Assembly (NCBI GenBank): GCA_964492065.1
Contig: CAZBHH010000008.1
Location: 1-64,000, forward strand
Direction of reading: 5' to 3'
Length of the DNA: 64,000 bases
Source: JADKAC01 sp964492065
GTDB taxonomy: Bacteria > Bacteroidota > Bacteroidia > Chitinophagales > BACL12
In this document: positions 34,971 through 44,043 of the stretch, piece by piece
Numbering within the stretch: the stretch's first letter is position 1
How the letters are laid out: every line of letters begins with the position of its first letter
Notes under the pieces: model-generated
The model's database searches: none
Told to the model about the DNA's origin: nothing
The model's input: only the letters and a program-made list of their open reading frames with translations
Translations under genes and position numbers: made by a program

Positions 34971-36371
34971 TTATTCACTTACATCGATAAAACTTCCGCT
35001 TTCATTTTGCAGGTAATCAATCAACCTGTCTAACGCAACATCTTCCTGAACGCCTGTTTGCAAGTCTTTACACGCCACCACCTTTTCACGGATTTCACTT
35101 TCGCCAATCAATAATACACGAGTAATATGTTTTGCTTCGGCATATTTAAACTTTTTGCCGAGCCTCGCCTCTATTTCCGGGTAAATCTCCGCGGCAATCC
35201 GGTGTGCATGTAATTCTCTCATACATTGCATCGCAGCCGGGATAGCCGACGCCTCCATCGGTATCAACAATACACCGGATGATTGCAGAGCGGAGTCCGG
35301 GAACAGGTTCAGTGCATTCAAAACGTCGTAAATGCGTTCCAGGCCAAAAGAAATACCGACTCCGCTCATGTTTGGCAGCCCGAAGATTCCGGTGAGGTCG
35401 TCGTATCGTCCGCCGCCCAGGATACTGCCGATCTTTACATCATTTGCAATTACTTCGTAAATGGTGCCGGTATAATAACTTAGACCACGTGCCAGCGTCA
35501 AGTCAAATTGCAATTGAACAGCGGGATTTACCGAATCGGGGATATAGCCGAACAATTCCTTTATCTCTTGCAATCCCAGTTTTCCCCTTTCGCCGGTAAG
35601 TACATTTTCAAGCGCTGCAATTTTTTCGTTCGTCGTCCCAGAGATGGAGATGAGTGCAAGAATTTTCTCCACTTGGTTGGAAGTAAATCCGGAGGCGGAT
35701 AATTCCCGTTGAACGCCTTCCATTCCAATCTTATCCAACTTATCAATGGCAACCGTGAGTGCGATATTCTTTTCAGTTTCACCGATATACTCGCTAATGC
35801 CATCTAAAATTTTGCGGTTGTTTATGCGAATGGTTACTGATACCCGGAGTTGTGTGAATACATCCCGGATTATCTGGACCAGTTCGGCATCGTTCAGCAG
35901 GCTGTTGCTGCCGATCACATCGGCATCGCATTGCCAGAATTCGCGGTAACGTCCTTTCTGCGGCCGGTCGGCACGCCACACCGGTTGAATCTGGTAGCGC
36001 TTAAACGGGAAACTCAACAGGTGTTTGTTCATCACTACATACCGAGCAAACGGAACGGTAAGATCGTAGCGCAATCCCTTTTCGGCGATTAACGGCAGTA
36101 ATTTCAGCGCATCTTTTTCTCCCAGGATGGTTGCATCGGCATCCTTTAAAAAATCGCCGGAATTTAAAATTTTAAAGAGCAATTTATCGCCCTCCATACC
36201 GTACTTGCCGGTGAGTGTACTCAAATTTTCAATGGCCGGAGTTTCCAGAGGTTGATAGCCGTAAAGTGTAAACACTTTGCGAATCGCTTCCACTATATAA
36301 CTGCGCTTGGCAATTTCCGCCGGGCCGAAATCTCTTGTACCGGATGGTATGCCGGGTTTTGGTAGAGCCAT
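34971..36371 (-). CDS. hisS: Histidine--tRNA ligase
   Basis: Charges tRNA-His (466 aa, class II synthetase). Motif 1 region PSGTRDFGPAEI, motif 2 FKRYQIQPVWRADRPQKGRYREFWQCD (in two parts), the His-A motif around ARGLSYYTGTIYEV, and motif 3 GVGISFGLERIYDVL are seen. The C-terminal anticodon domain is present (GVLLIPMEASAIPAAMQC). The start at MALPKPGIPSGTRDF fits the family. Confidence 0.97.
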   Translation of the reverse strand: MALPKPGIPSGTRDFGPAEIAKRSYIVEAIRKVFTLYGYQPLETPAIENLSTLTGKYGMEGDKLLFKILNSGDFLKDADATILGEKDALKLLPLIAEKGLRYDLTVPFARYVVMNKHLLSFPFKRYQIQPVWRADRPQKGRYREFWQCDADVIGSNSLLNDAELVQIIRDVFTQLRVSVTIRINNRKILDGISEYIGETEKNIALTVAIDKLDKIGMEGVQRELSASGFTSNQVEKILALISISGTTNEKIAALENVLTGERGKLGLQEIKELFGYIPDSVNPAVQLQFDLTLARGLSYYTGTIYEVIANDVKIGSILGGGRYDDLTGIFGLPNMSGVGISFGLERIYDVLNALNLFPDSALQSSGVLLIPMEASAIPAAMQCMRELHAHRIAAEIYPEIEARLGKKFKYAEAKHITRVLLIGESEIREKVVACKDLQTGVQEDVALDRLIDYLQNESGSFIDVSE

Positions 36372-36380
36372 ACGGCAAAT

Positions 36381-36836
36381 TTACTGCGAATAAAGTTCAA
36401 TTATTTTATCACAGGCGGCATCCAGCATGGAGAACACCACTTCGTACATGGCTTCGTCGTAATAGGGATCGGGGACACTCACATTTTCATCCGGGTGAAC
36501 CAACTGCATTATCAATTGCACTTTTTGCCTTTCGGCCTCTGATTCGGCTTGCATCATCAGGTCGCGGTAATTGGATATATCCATTGCGTAAATCCGGTCG
36601 TACTCTTCAAAAAAAGTATAGTGAAACTGTTTTGCCCGCTGCTTGCTGATATCTATATGTTTCGATTGCATCATTCTCCGGGCGCCGGGATGCGGGGCTT
36701 CCCCGCTGTGCCAATCGCCGGTACCACAGGAACTCACCTCCCAATCCAGTCCGTGTTGCTGTATTTTATGCCGCATTATTCCTTCGGCTATCGGGCTGCG
36801 GCAGATATTTCCCAAACACACCATTAAAATTTTCAT
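36381..36836 (-). CDS. Low-molecular-weight protein-tyrosine phosphatase
   Basis: A 151-aa cytoplasmic phosphatase. The N-terminal P-loop VCLGNICRSPIAEG has the CX5RS catalytic motif (Cys 7), and the acid pair occurs in VSVPDPYYDEAMYE. Length is typical. Substrates in bacteria include exopolysaccharide tyrosine kinases, or it may act on low-weight phosphates. It lies 9 bp beyond the hisS start on the same strand, so the two could be transcribed together. Confidence 0.95.
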   Translation of the reverse strand: MKILMVCLGNICRSPIAEGIMRHKIQQHGLDWEVSSCGTGDWHSGEAPHPGARRMMQSKHIDISKQRAKQFHYTFFEEYDRIYAMDISNYRDLMMQAESEAERQKVQLIMQLVHPDENVSVPDPYYDEAMYEVVFSMLDAACDKIIELYSQ

Positions 36837-36864
36837 CGCTTGTTGCGTTTCCCGTTAAAAATAC

Positions 36865-37680
36865 TTAATTGCCGCTATAGCTATACCTGTATGTCACCCG
36901 TGTATTTTCCAGGTTCGACACCACCGTCATCCTGTCGGGTGTACCGTTCAGATTATAAGTAATCATATTCACTCTGTCTGGAGTTTTGGCTCTCTCGTCC
37001 GCGAATGTCTTAAATCCATTTAACCAGGTTCCATCATAGGTAAAGCGCACTATAAATTGCAGTTTCCCTTTAAAATAATATTTCGATTCGGCCAACAGGT
37101 TTTTATCATTATAAGTGTATATGTAATAATCGATATCCTCCCATCCCTGGATGTCTATAGGGGTGCCTTGTTCTCCACTTGTATAAACCGGCGCCTGGCC
37201 ATTTGCCTTGATAACCTTGCCCTTGTCGTCGTATTCGTACTTATAGCGCCTTGCATCAGCCGAACCGATTGTCTTTTCAGTGAGCTGTCTTTGATCATTA
37301 TATACAAAATACGTCTCTACCGTGTTTAAACTATAATCCAAAGCGGTAATCTGTTGCACCTGGTTGCCCGATGTGTATTTATAGAAATAATGTGTCGTAT
37401 CATCGCCGTAACCTTCATCGTCGGTGGAAAAATAGGCTTCGGCAGAGGGGAGTTTTTCCTCGGTCAATCTGCCGTTTACATCTACCAGGCTAATGGAATA
37501 CAGGAATTCTTCGCTCCCGTATTCAGGGTTAGTTTGGTAGGTATATATTTTGCGAATGCCCAAGTCCGAATATATTTTTTCAATGGCGGGATTGTACCCG
37601 ATATCGCCGGGACGCAATTGCGCTGAAACGCCGGTCGATAAAAATACTACTCCAATAATTGTAATGCTGAGGATCTTCAT
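36865..37680 (-). CDS. Exported YD/RHS-like repeat protein
   Basis: A 271-aa secreted protein. The signal peptide MKILSITIIGVVFLSTGVSA is followed by a mature chain of tyrosine- and aspartate-rich short strands (THYFYKYTSG, RRYKYEYDDKGKVIKANG, YYIYTYNDKNLLAES, NMITYNLNGTPDRM). These resemble the YD/RHS-type beta repeats of Bacteroidota surface proteins. No enzymatic motif is seen. No T9SS sorting domain is visible, so it may be periplasmic. Confidence 0.7.
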   Translation of the reverse strand: MKILSITIIGVVFLSTGVSAQLRPGDIGYNPAIEKIYSDLGIRKIYTYQTNPEYGSEEFLYSISLVDVNGRLTEEKLPSAEAYFSTDDEGYGDDTTHYFYKYTSGNQVQQITALDYSLNTVETYFVYNDQRQLTEKTIGSADARRYKYEYDDKGKVIKANGQAPVYTSGEQGTPIDIQGWEDIDYYIYTYNDKNLLAESKYYFKGKLQFIVRFTYDGTWLNGFKTFADERAKTPDRVNMITYNLNGTPDRMTVVSNLENTRVTYRYSYSGN

Positions 37681-37683
37681 AAT

Positions 37684-38427
37684 TCAATGTGTTTTGTTAA
37701 AGTAATTTAAAACGCTCTCTGCCTGTGCAAAGGTATCAGTTGTAACCGGAATTCTCAGTTCGTCAAAGGTAGGTCCGTTCCGGGTAACCCAGCCGATGGT
37801 GAATTCGATAATCCGCAATTGATCTTTTTCTATCATTTGCACTTTTATTAAATACCTGTTTGCATCCGTAATTGCGTAGGATTGCTCATTCAAGAAAACC
37901 AGAGTAGGAGTAATCACCACTTTACACGGCGTGCGCACACGCAAATTTTTCAATGCAAAATATCTTCGCCCAATGACAATTATCAAGCCAATTACCACGG
38001 TCAAAGCAATAGCAATAAAAATGTTTGCATTTCTTAAGGCAAAAAGGCCCAACAACAGCGCCCCGATGAACATGTATATGGAATCCGAATTGCGCAGTGA
38101 TCTCTCGGCTTTCATAAACCGCTTCCAGGTGCTTGTATCTACAGTCCATTCGCCCAATACGGTCAATTCGGGTGTAATCTCCCCCGGAGAATGTGGTTGA
38201 TTGCCCGCAGAGGCCTTTGGCACGGAGGGCAATTCTTGCCGGTATTCCCGGAAATTGCTGTAAATGCTCCATAATAATAATACGCTTGCCAATGCCAGGG
38301 GCAGCCCCAAGAACCACACGCCGCTGACCAATGCGCCAATCGCTACGGGAATTATCATAATCACAATCGCAATTAAAATAATTACCTGGAGAAGTTTCCC
38401 CTTTTTTGCCTGATTATCGTTGAGCAT
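37684..38427 (-). CDS. Membrane protein with a C-terminal YcxB-like beta domain
   Basis: A 247-aa protein with two membrane helix pairs: about residues 13-50 (VIILIAIVIMIIPVAIGALV and a second segment to ASVLLLW) and 117-153 (YMFIGALLLGLFAL, IAIALTVVIGLIIVI). A soluble beta-rich tail follows, reminiscent of YcxB-like PH domains (TPTLVFLNEQSYAI, FDELRIPVTTDTF). No sure family. It lies 3 bp upstream of the YD-like gene on the same strand and is divergent from mnmE. Confidence 0.7.
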   Translation of the reverse strand: MLNDNQAKKGKLLQVIILIAIVIMIIPVAIGALVSGVWFLGLPLALASVLLLWSIYSNFREYRQELPSVPKASAGNQPHSPGEITPELTVLGEWTVDTSTWKRFMKAERSLRNSDSIYMFIGALLLGLFALRNANIFIAIALTVVIGLIIVIGRRYFALKNLRVRTPCKVVITPTLVFLNEQSYAITDANRYLIKVQMIEKDQLRIIEFTIGWVTRNGPTFDELRIPVTTDTFAQAESVLNYFNKTH

Positions 38428-38492
38428 TATGGTTTTAACTGTTTCAATATTAGGTCAGAAACCATGAATATACAATATGTAATTTTACAAGT

Positions 38493-39860
38493 ATGTTGAC
38501 GCAAGATACGATAGCGGCGTTGTCCACTCCACCCGGAATGGGTGCAATAGCAGTAATACGAGTATCGGGAAGCGCAGCACTGCAAATAGTCAATGCGATT
38601 TTTAGGGGTGCCGATCTTCCAAAGGCGCCTTCGCATACGCTGCATTTCGGCACGATACGCTCGGGTAATGAAAAAATTGATGAAGTGGTGGTAGGGATAT
38701 TTAAAGCGCCAAAATCTTATACGGGAGAAGACATTGCAGAAATCTCCTGTCACGGCTCGCCTTATGTCAGTCAGCGCATCCTGCAATTGCTGATAGAAGC
38801 GGGCGCCAGGCAGGCAAAAGCCGGTGAGTTTACCATGCGGGCATTCCTGCACGGCAAGATGGACCTCACCCAGGCCGAGGCCGTGGCCGATTTAATCGCT
38901 TCCGAGACAAAAGCATCCCATCAACTCGCCATGCAGCAAATGCGGGGCGGCTTCTCGGAGACGCTGAAGAACCTGCGGTCGAGGTTAATCGAATTCGGCT
39001 CGCTGATAGAACTGGAGCTCGATTTCAGCGAAGAAGACCTCGAATTTGCCGATCGCTCCCACCTGGCAGCCCTCGCCGTCGAAATACAAACCGTCGTTGA
39101 TCAATTGATACAGTCTTTTCAGTTGGGCAATGTCATTAAAATGGGTATTAACACCGTGATTGCGGGAAGGCCCAATGCGGGAAAATCCACACTGCTCAAT
39201 GCACTATTAAATGAGGAACGGGCTTTAGTCAGCGAGATTGCCGGCACCACCAGAGATACGATTGAGGAAGAACTGAATATCCACGGCATCAACTTCCGCA
39301 TGATAGACACGGCGGGAATTCGGGTATCGGCAGATGTAATTGAGAAAATGGGCGTAGAAAAAACAATGGAAAAGATTAAAACCTCCACCTTGTTAATCTA
39401 CCTGTTTGACGTGAATGCCATGACTCCCGAAGAGGTAAAACAAGACCTGGATACACTGGCGAACAAAGGAGATAAATTGTTGCTGGTGGCAAATAAAATT
39501 GATAAACCGGATGCGGGTTATAAACTCTCCCTGTTTAATACCATAAAACCCGATTGCTATATTTCTTCGCTGCAACACACCAATCTGGACGAACTGAAAG
39601 AAATGATGTACAAAAAAGTGATACAGGACAATTCGATATCAGACAATGTGATTGTATCCAACATCAGGCACCTGGAGGCATTGCAAAAAGCTAAAACAGC
39701 GCTGCAGGAAATCATCATCGCAGTTGAGCAAAAAGTAAGCGGCGAGTTCACCGCCTTACACATACGCAGCGCCTTGAATTATATCGGTGAAATAACCGGC
39801 GAGGTAACTCACGAAGACATGCTCGATTACATATTTTCTAAGTTTTGTATCGGAAAGTAA
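38493..39860 (+). CDS. mnmE: tRNA uridine-5-carboxymethylaminomethyl(34) synthesis GTPase
   Basis: With MnmG it modifies the wobble uridine of certain tRNAs (455 aa). The N-terminal formyl-THF-binding domain carries DTIAALSTPPGMGAIAVIRV. The G domain has G1 GRPNAGKS (about 226-233), G2 TTRDT, G3 DTAGI and G4 NKID. The extreme C-terminus is FCIGK with the catalytic Cys. The last 18 bp of the gene form the left end of a 107-bp direct repeat, which makes this gene end the insertion site of a small island; the reading frame is intact. Confidence 0.97.
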   Translation: MLTQDTIAALSTPPGMGAIAVIRVSGSAALQIVNAIFRGADLPKAPSHTLHFGTIRSGNEKIDEVVVGIFKAPKSYTGEDIAEISCHGSPYVSQRILQLLIEAGARQAKAGEFTMRAFLHGKMDLTQAEAVADLIASETKASHQLAMQQMRGGFSETLKNLRSRLIEFGSLIELELDFSEEDLEFADRSHLAALAVEIQTVVDQLIQSFQLGNVIKMGINTVIAGRPNAGKSTLLNALLNEERALVSEIAGTTRDTIEEELNIHGINFRMIDTAGIRVSADVIEKMGVEKTMEKIKTSTLLIYLFDVNAMTPEEVKQDLDTLANKGDKLLLVANKIDKPDAGYKLSLFNTIKPDCYISSLQHTNLDELKEMMYKKVIQDNSISDNVIVSNIRHLEALQKAKTALQEIIIAVEQKVSGEFTALHIRSALNYIGEITGEVTHEDMLDYIFSKFCIGK

Positions 39861-39949
39861 TTTGTTTTCCGGTTTCAACTAAGTGCATTTGCCCTGTACA
39901 TGTTTCAACTGTATTCCAGATTGAATGTGCTGACAGATTGTTGTCCCAC
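39843..39949 (+). repeat. 107-bp direct repeat, left copy (attL candidate)
   Basis: By eye this is identical to 41770-41876 over 107 bp. It starts with TTTTGTATCGGAAAGTAA, the FCIGK-stop codons of mnmE, and continues 89 bp past the gene. The copies bracket the RhuM-Fic/hsd island. In other bacteria (for example SGI1 in Salmonella) tyrosine-recombinase islands use the last 18 bp of mnmE (trmE/thdF) as the attachment core. Interpretation as attL is inference. Confidence 0.8.
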
Positions 39950-40100
39950 TGTAGGCTTCCCCAATGATGTTGGTAAAACCTTTGGACCGGAAAGAGAGCC
40001 GTCAAAGATTAAGCCGCCTAAAAAACCATTATTAAATGTAATAATCATTTTGGTAATCATAATTTTAGTCAACATCCTTGGAAAAGCCTTGTTTAGTTAG
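39900..40100 (+). CDS. Possible small membrane protein at the island edge
   Basis: A 66-aa frame that begins inside the left repeat. The last 25 residues form one clear membrane helix (VIIILVIIILVNILGKALF) preceded by a Pro/Lys-rich segment, while the first 17 residues are repeat-encoded and have no family look. Coding status is uncertain. The rest of the 339-bp stretch between mnmE and the RhuM gene shows nothing else. Confidence 0.3.
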   Translation: MFQLYSRLNVLTDCCPTVGFPNDVGKTFGPEREPSKIKPPKKPLLNVIIILVIIILVNILGKALFS

Positions 40101-40199
40101 AAAAATAGCTTTGACTTTGTGATTTCTCAGGAATAGATTTGCACCACAAACAGAATTTATATGGTTGAAAATATGATGCTGTCAGCATAAGTTAAATGA

Positions 40200-41178
40200 A
40201 TGGACAATAAAATTGAGATATACACTTCACCAGATGGAATTATACAAATTGAAGTTCAATTTGAGGGTGATACATTTTGGCTAAACCTTAATCAAATATC
40301 TGCCCTGTTTGAGAAAGATAAATCTGTTATTTCCAGGCACTTAAAAAATATTTATCGGGAAGGCGAGCTTGATCGTGAATCAACTGTTGCAAAAAATGCA
40401 ACTGTTCAGTTGGAAGCCGGACGGCAGGTAAAGAGAGATATGGAGTTCTTTAACCTGGATGCTATCATCTCTGTTGGATATCGCGTGAATTCCATACGAG
40501 GTACTCAGTTTCGACAATGGGCTACAAGACGACTCAAAGACTACCTAATAGAAGGGGTAGTTATCAACGAAAAAAGACTGGCACAGAAAAACAAGGAAAT
40601 TCAGGTGTTGCATGATGGCATCAGAATATTAAGCAGGATGATAGAAGAAAAAGCGGTATCACAGGATAGTGTCGAATGGTTGAAGCAATTCAACACAGGC
40701 TTGCAGTTGCTCGATGATTATGACCATGAGGCTCTTGATGCTAAAGGAAGGCATACCCACCAGGCTATATTTTACGGCCATCACTGAGTATATGGAGCTG
40801 GTCAATCACATGCGGTCCGAATTTGATTCGGATGTTTTTGGTAAAGAGAAAGATGGCGGTTTTTACAGTGCAGTAAACATGATTCAACAGGGTTTTGGAG
40901 AACAGGATGTTTATCCTTCTATAGAAGAGAAAGCAGCCATGTTGCTCTATCTTATAACAAAAAACCATGCCTTTGTGGACGGTAACAAAAGAATAGCGGC
41001 TGCTTGCTTCCTGCTTTTTCTGGAACGAAACGGAATGCTTTATAAATCAACGGGTGACACCATTATCAGTAACGAGGCCTTGGCCGGTTTAACACTATTG
41101 GTGGCAGCCTGCAAGGCAGATGAAATGGAAACAGTTAAGAATTTATTGATTAGTGTATTAAATAGAAATATGATGTGA
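40200..41178 (+). pseudogene. RhuM-Fic family gene with a one-base frameshift
   Basis: Two overlapping frames form one gene of about 326 codons. The N-terminal part (40200-40787) is the RhuM (virulence protein) domain: VQFEGDTFWLNLNQISALF, DKSVISRHLKNIY, VGYRVNSIRGTQFRQWA, and LLDDYDHEALDAKG near its end. The C-terminal part (from about 40778) is a Fic/Doc domain with DVFGKEKDGGF, YPSIEEKAAMLLYLITKNH and the catalytic HAFVDGNKR (about 40966-40992). Dropping one G at 40776/40777 joins them in frame with no other defect. Such proteins are typical cargo of type I restriction loci and may be toxins modifying host targets. A sequencing error is possible. Confidence 0.85.
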
Positions 41179-41241
41179 CACAGTGCATCACTGAATTACT
41201 CCAAATAAATCCAGAACGATATTAAATTGACAAAACAAACT

Positions 41242-41538
41242 ATGGCAAGAGAATTAGAAAGAGATGAGCTGCACCGCACCATCTGGCAAATAGCAAACGA
41301 TTTGAGAGGCAGCGTGGATGGCTGGGATTTTAAAACCTATGTATTGGGTATGTTGTTTTACAGGTTCATTTCAGAGAACCTGGCTTCTTACATTAACAAG
41401 GAAGAACAGCGTACCGGCCATAAGAACTTCAACTATGCTGATATTTCGGATAAGGATGCCGAATTCTGCCTCCTGTTTCCAGGTTTACACCTACTGGCGA
41501 AAGAACTCAGAAAAGGGAAACCGTTATTGAGAAAATAA
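41242..41538 (+). pseudogene. hsdM: Type I restriction-modification M subunit, 5' fragment
   Basis: The first about 75 residues match the HsdM N-terminal helical domain: LERDELHRTIWQIANDLRGS, GWDFKTYVLGMLFYRFISEN, and NYADISDKDAEF. The methyltransferase core (motifs DPxxGSG and NPPF) is absent. After the GAATTC at 41461-41466 the frame reads into foreign codons (CLLFPGLHLLAKELRKGK) and stops at 41538. A TTG at 41227 is an alternative start. With the next fragment it marks a deletion that removed most of hsdM, all of hsdS and most of hsdR. Confidence 0.85.
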
Positions 41539-41588
41539 AAGCGTTCTTTAACAGGTTCTGGGATATTTCAGGTGGTGTGGTAGAATAG
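41463..41588 (+). pseudogene. hsdR: Probable HsdR C-terminal fragment
   Basis: In the frame offset from the hsdM fragment, codons 41463-41588 read ILPPVSRFTPTGERTQKR and then ETVIEKIKAFFNRFWDIS before a TAG. The pattern (LPP..RF, basic linker, VIEKIKAFF-RF) resembles the extreme C-terminus of type I restriction HsdR subunits; I cannot run an alignment. It overlaps the hsdM fragment out of frame, so the two are joined by a deletion near 41461-41470. Confidence 0.55.
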
Positions 41589-41769
41589 TATTCATAGGCT
41601 CAACCAACCCGATAACTAATAATGAAAGAATAGACTGATATGGCACAGCACACCCCACTGTCAACAGCTTTTTTCCATTCTTTGTTGTGCCCTTGCACTT
41701 GTTTTAGTCGCTTTTGCTGTCTATTTGTTGCCCGAAGATATAACTTTCTGATAATCAATATAAGCTATA
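41589..41769. other. Right part of the island without a gene
   Basis: Between the hsdR remnant and the right repeat I see only A/T-rich sequence. The open frame 41640-41954 runs across the repeat and has no protein-like character. No integrase or inverted repeats are evident. Confidence 0.5.
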
Positions 41770-41876
41770 TTTTGTATCGGAAAGTAATTTGTTTTCCGGT
41801 TTCAACTAAGTGCATTTGCCCTGTACATGTTTCAACTGTATTCCAGATTGAATGTGCTGACAGATTGTTGTCCCAC
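41770..41876 (+). repeat. 107-bp direct repeat, right copy (attR candidate)
   Basis: The second copy of the repeat at 39843-39949, again starting TTTTGTATCGGAAAGTAA. Here the core is not preceded by mnmE codons: the sequence before it is AGCTATA. It would be the junction of the island's right end with the original chromosome. The distance between the two copy starts is 1927 bp. Confidence 0.8.
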
Positions 41877-42018
41877 CTGGCAGTCTTGAATAAATTTAAT
41901 AGTTTGAAAGCCGCAAAGGTAAAAATTCATTCGTTGCCATTTGAAACAATATGAAACAAAACCAGGTTGGGATAGATTCACCTGGCCGCATAGCCAGGCA
42001 GCGCAAGCCGCTTAACGC

Positions 42019-42054
42019 AAAGAGTCCGCAATCGAAATCAATTGCGGACTCTTT
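42019..42054 (-). terminator. Intrinsic hairpin between the island and the T9SS protein gene
   Basis: A 14-bp perfect stem (AAAGAGTCCGCAAT / ATTGCGGACTCTTT) with an 8-nt loop at 42033-42040. It lies 18 bp past the stop of the minus-strand gene at 42073 and ends in T-rich sequence on both strands, so it may work in both directions. Confidence 0.8.
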
Positions 42055-42072
42055 GTAGTACGGGGTGAATGG

Positions 42073-44043
42073 TTATTCAATGATAAGTGGTGATGCCGTA
42101 TTGAACGATGTTCCGGCAGTGCGTACCAGGTAAGCACCTGCGGGCATATTGCCGGGCAATACAATGTGCAGCTTGTTATCCGCTTGTATTTGCATTGTGG
42201 TTTCGAAAACGGCTCTCGCCGTATTATCAAATATCTGTATGAAAATTTGCTCACCGGCTGCTGCCTGGGGCAGAGACATGGTGAACTGTTCATGTGCCGG
42301 ATTTGGATATATCTGCACCTCTCCTGCCATGGCACCGCTCATCCGCATTAGCGGGGAAAGTATTATTTTATTTGAAGTAAGCGTGCATAAATTGTAAGTA
42401 ATCACACACCTGTATTTTCCGGGCAGTGTGGTTACATACGTACTGGAATTGGCACCCGGGATATCGGCATTGTTAAAGGTCCATTGATAGCTGTACCCCG
42501 GCTTTGAGGTTGCCGTCAGGGTAACCGGGTTTAATGAATCCACCAGCAGAGACGAGGCTACAATCTTCACTTTCAAATCGCAGTCCTGCATAGCGTTCAA
42601 CCAATACGCATCGTTATCGGAATAAATGGTATCGCCATGGTATGCATTATAATTTACCATATGGCCGCCGGCAGCTATATTGTTTTTATTTACAGCCAGC
42701 CCATGCACCGTTGTTTTATCAAACGGCCCATCATCTCCGACAAACTTTTCTCCCCAGCGGATTTTTCCCTGCTTATTTAATTTAAGCAGAAAACCATTTG
42801 AATAATGCGGGCTTGGAAAGGCATCTGATACAATTGAATTCGTACCGTATTGCAATGTGCCTGCAAAAGCTCCACCCGCATAAATATTACCTGCTCCGTC
42901 CACTGCAAAAGGCGCCTCAAAATCGTCCGGGTAATTAGTGATTGTCAGTATATCCGCATTCAGATTTTTGGCGAAAATAAATGTTCCGCCTGAATTCAGT
43001 TTTGCAATGAACACATTGTATTTTGAACCCACTGTATCTAAATTGAGACTGCCAAGTGTAATATCGCTGTTATACGTTCCATAAGCATAGATATTACCAT
43101 TGTTATCTGTAGCCACGGCAGATACCGCTTCGATTCCCGTACCTGAAATCTCTTTTCCCCATATACTCGAAAAATTTGCATCCATTTTCAATATAAATCC
43201 CTGGCTGATAGCGGGAGAGGGGTTGGTATCGCAGGCGAAGACCGGATCAAACTCCTGCGCACATATCAACCGGTGTGAACCTGCAAAAATCAAATTGCCA
43301 TCATTATCGGTAGTCAGAATATATCCATCAAACAAATACCCCGGTATAGAATTTCTGGCAGCAATAACTCCTCCCGTGGCGGCATCGTGTCTCGACAACA
43401 ACACCCCCGACGCACCGAAGCCCGAATCCGAATAAAGTGGACCTGCTTCAAATTGCACATCGGCGATAAAGGTTGTATGCAAGTACACGCTGTTGCCGTC
43501 GGGTGCAAGTGCTAAGGAATAAGCGCCATCAGTGGCATATCCCGTCGTGCTGTAAGTATTATCGGACCATGCAAGTGTTCCATCTGAATTAAACTTTGCA
43601 ATGTATGTACGGCCAAAGGATCCCGGATACGCAACATAGGTGAGGGTATTTTGCTTTACGCCATCGATATAAAAGTCATAGAAGAATCTCCCGCTGATAT
43701 ACACTTCGCCTGTTAGTGGGTTTACCTGCATACTCCTGACAGTCTGATGGGAAATGCCGTTAATAGTCTGTACCCAAAGCAAACTCCCATTTGCATCGTA
43801 TTTTGCCACGAAGCCATCCAGAGTGCCGTCTGTAGTATCATTCGGATAAGCGTTTCCGTTTATCCATAATGTATCGGCATAATTTCCGGCCACATAGCGG
43901 TTGCCTGCATTGTCAATTGCGGTTGTATAACCGTTATCTGCAGAGCCTGAACTGTCGGATGTCACAGCCCAATCTTGATTTTGTCCCATTGTGCTTAGCT
44001 GTAAACACAATAGCGTACTGAATAGTAACAAGGTAGTTTTCAT
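42073..44043 (-). CDS. T9SS-exported beta-propeller-like (SBBP repeat) protein
   Basis: A 656-aa secreted protein. After the signal peptide (LLLFSTLLCLQLSTMGQ) come repeated blade-like units of the SBBP type: TTAIDNAGNRYVAGNY, GFVAKYDANGSLLWVQTI, TYIAKFNSDGTLAWS, FIAKLNSGGTFIFAKN, FLLKLNKQGKIRWGE. A PKD/Ig-like segment (GYSYQWTFNNADIPG) follows, then a C-terminal T9SS type A sorting domain with IYPNPAHEQFTMSLP and MPAGAYLVR. It is probably attached to the cell surface or released. No enzyme motif is seen. It is transcribed alone, with a terminator at 42019-42054. Confidence 0.9.
   Translation of the reverse strand: MKTTLLLFSTLLCLQLSTMGQNQDWAVTSDSSGSADNGYTTAIDNAGNRYVAGNYADTLWINGNAYPNDTTDGTLDGFVAKYDANGSLLWVQTINGISHQTVRSMQVNPLTGEVYISGRFFYDFYIDGVKQNTLTYVAYPGSFGRTYIAKFNSDGTLAWSDNTYSTTGYATDGAYSLALAPDGNSVYLHTTFIADVQFEAGPLYSDSGFGASGVLLSRHDAATGGVIAARNSIPGYLFDGYILTTDNDGNLIFAGSHRLICAQEFDPVFACDTNPSPAISQGFILKMDANFSSIWGKEISGTGIEAVSAVATDNNGNIYAYGTYNSDITLGSLNLDTVGSKYNVFIAKLNSGGTFIFAKNLNADILTITNYPDDFEAPFAVDGAGNIYAGGAFAGTLQYGTNSIVSDAFPSPHYSNGFLLKLNKQGKIRWGEKFVGDDGPFDKTTVHGLAVNKNNIAAGGHMVNYNAYHGDTIYSDNDAYWLNAMQDCDLKVKIVASSLLVDSLNPVTLTATSKPGYSYQWTFNNADIPGANSSTYVTTLPGKYRCVITYNLCTLTSNKIILSPLMRMSGAMAGEVQIYPNPAHEQFTMSLPQAAAGEQIFIQIFDNTARAVFETTMQIQADNKLHIVLPGNMPAGAYLVRTAGTSFNTASPLIIE

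Noticed and set aside
41640..41954. 104-aa frame at the right end of the island
   Set aside because: It crosses the repeat and the chromosome junction, is Cys/Phe/Leu-rich without a domain, and has no family.
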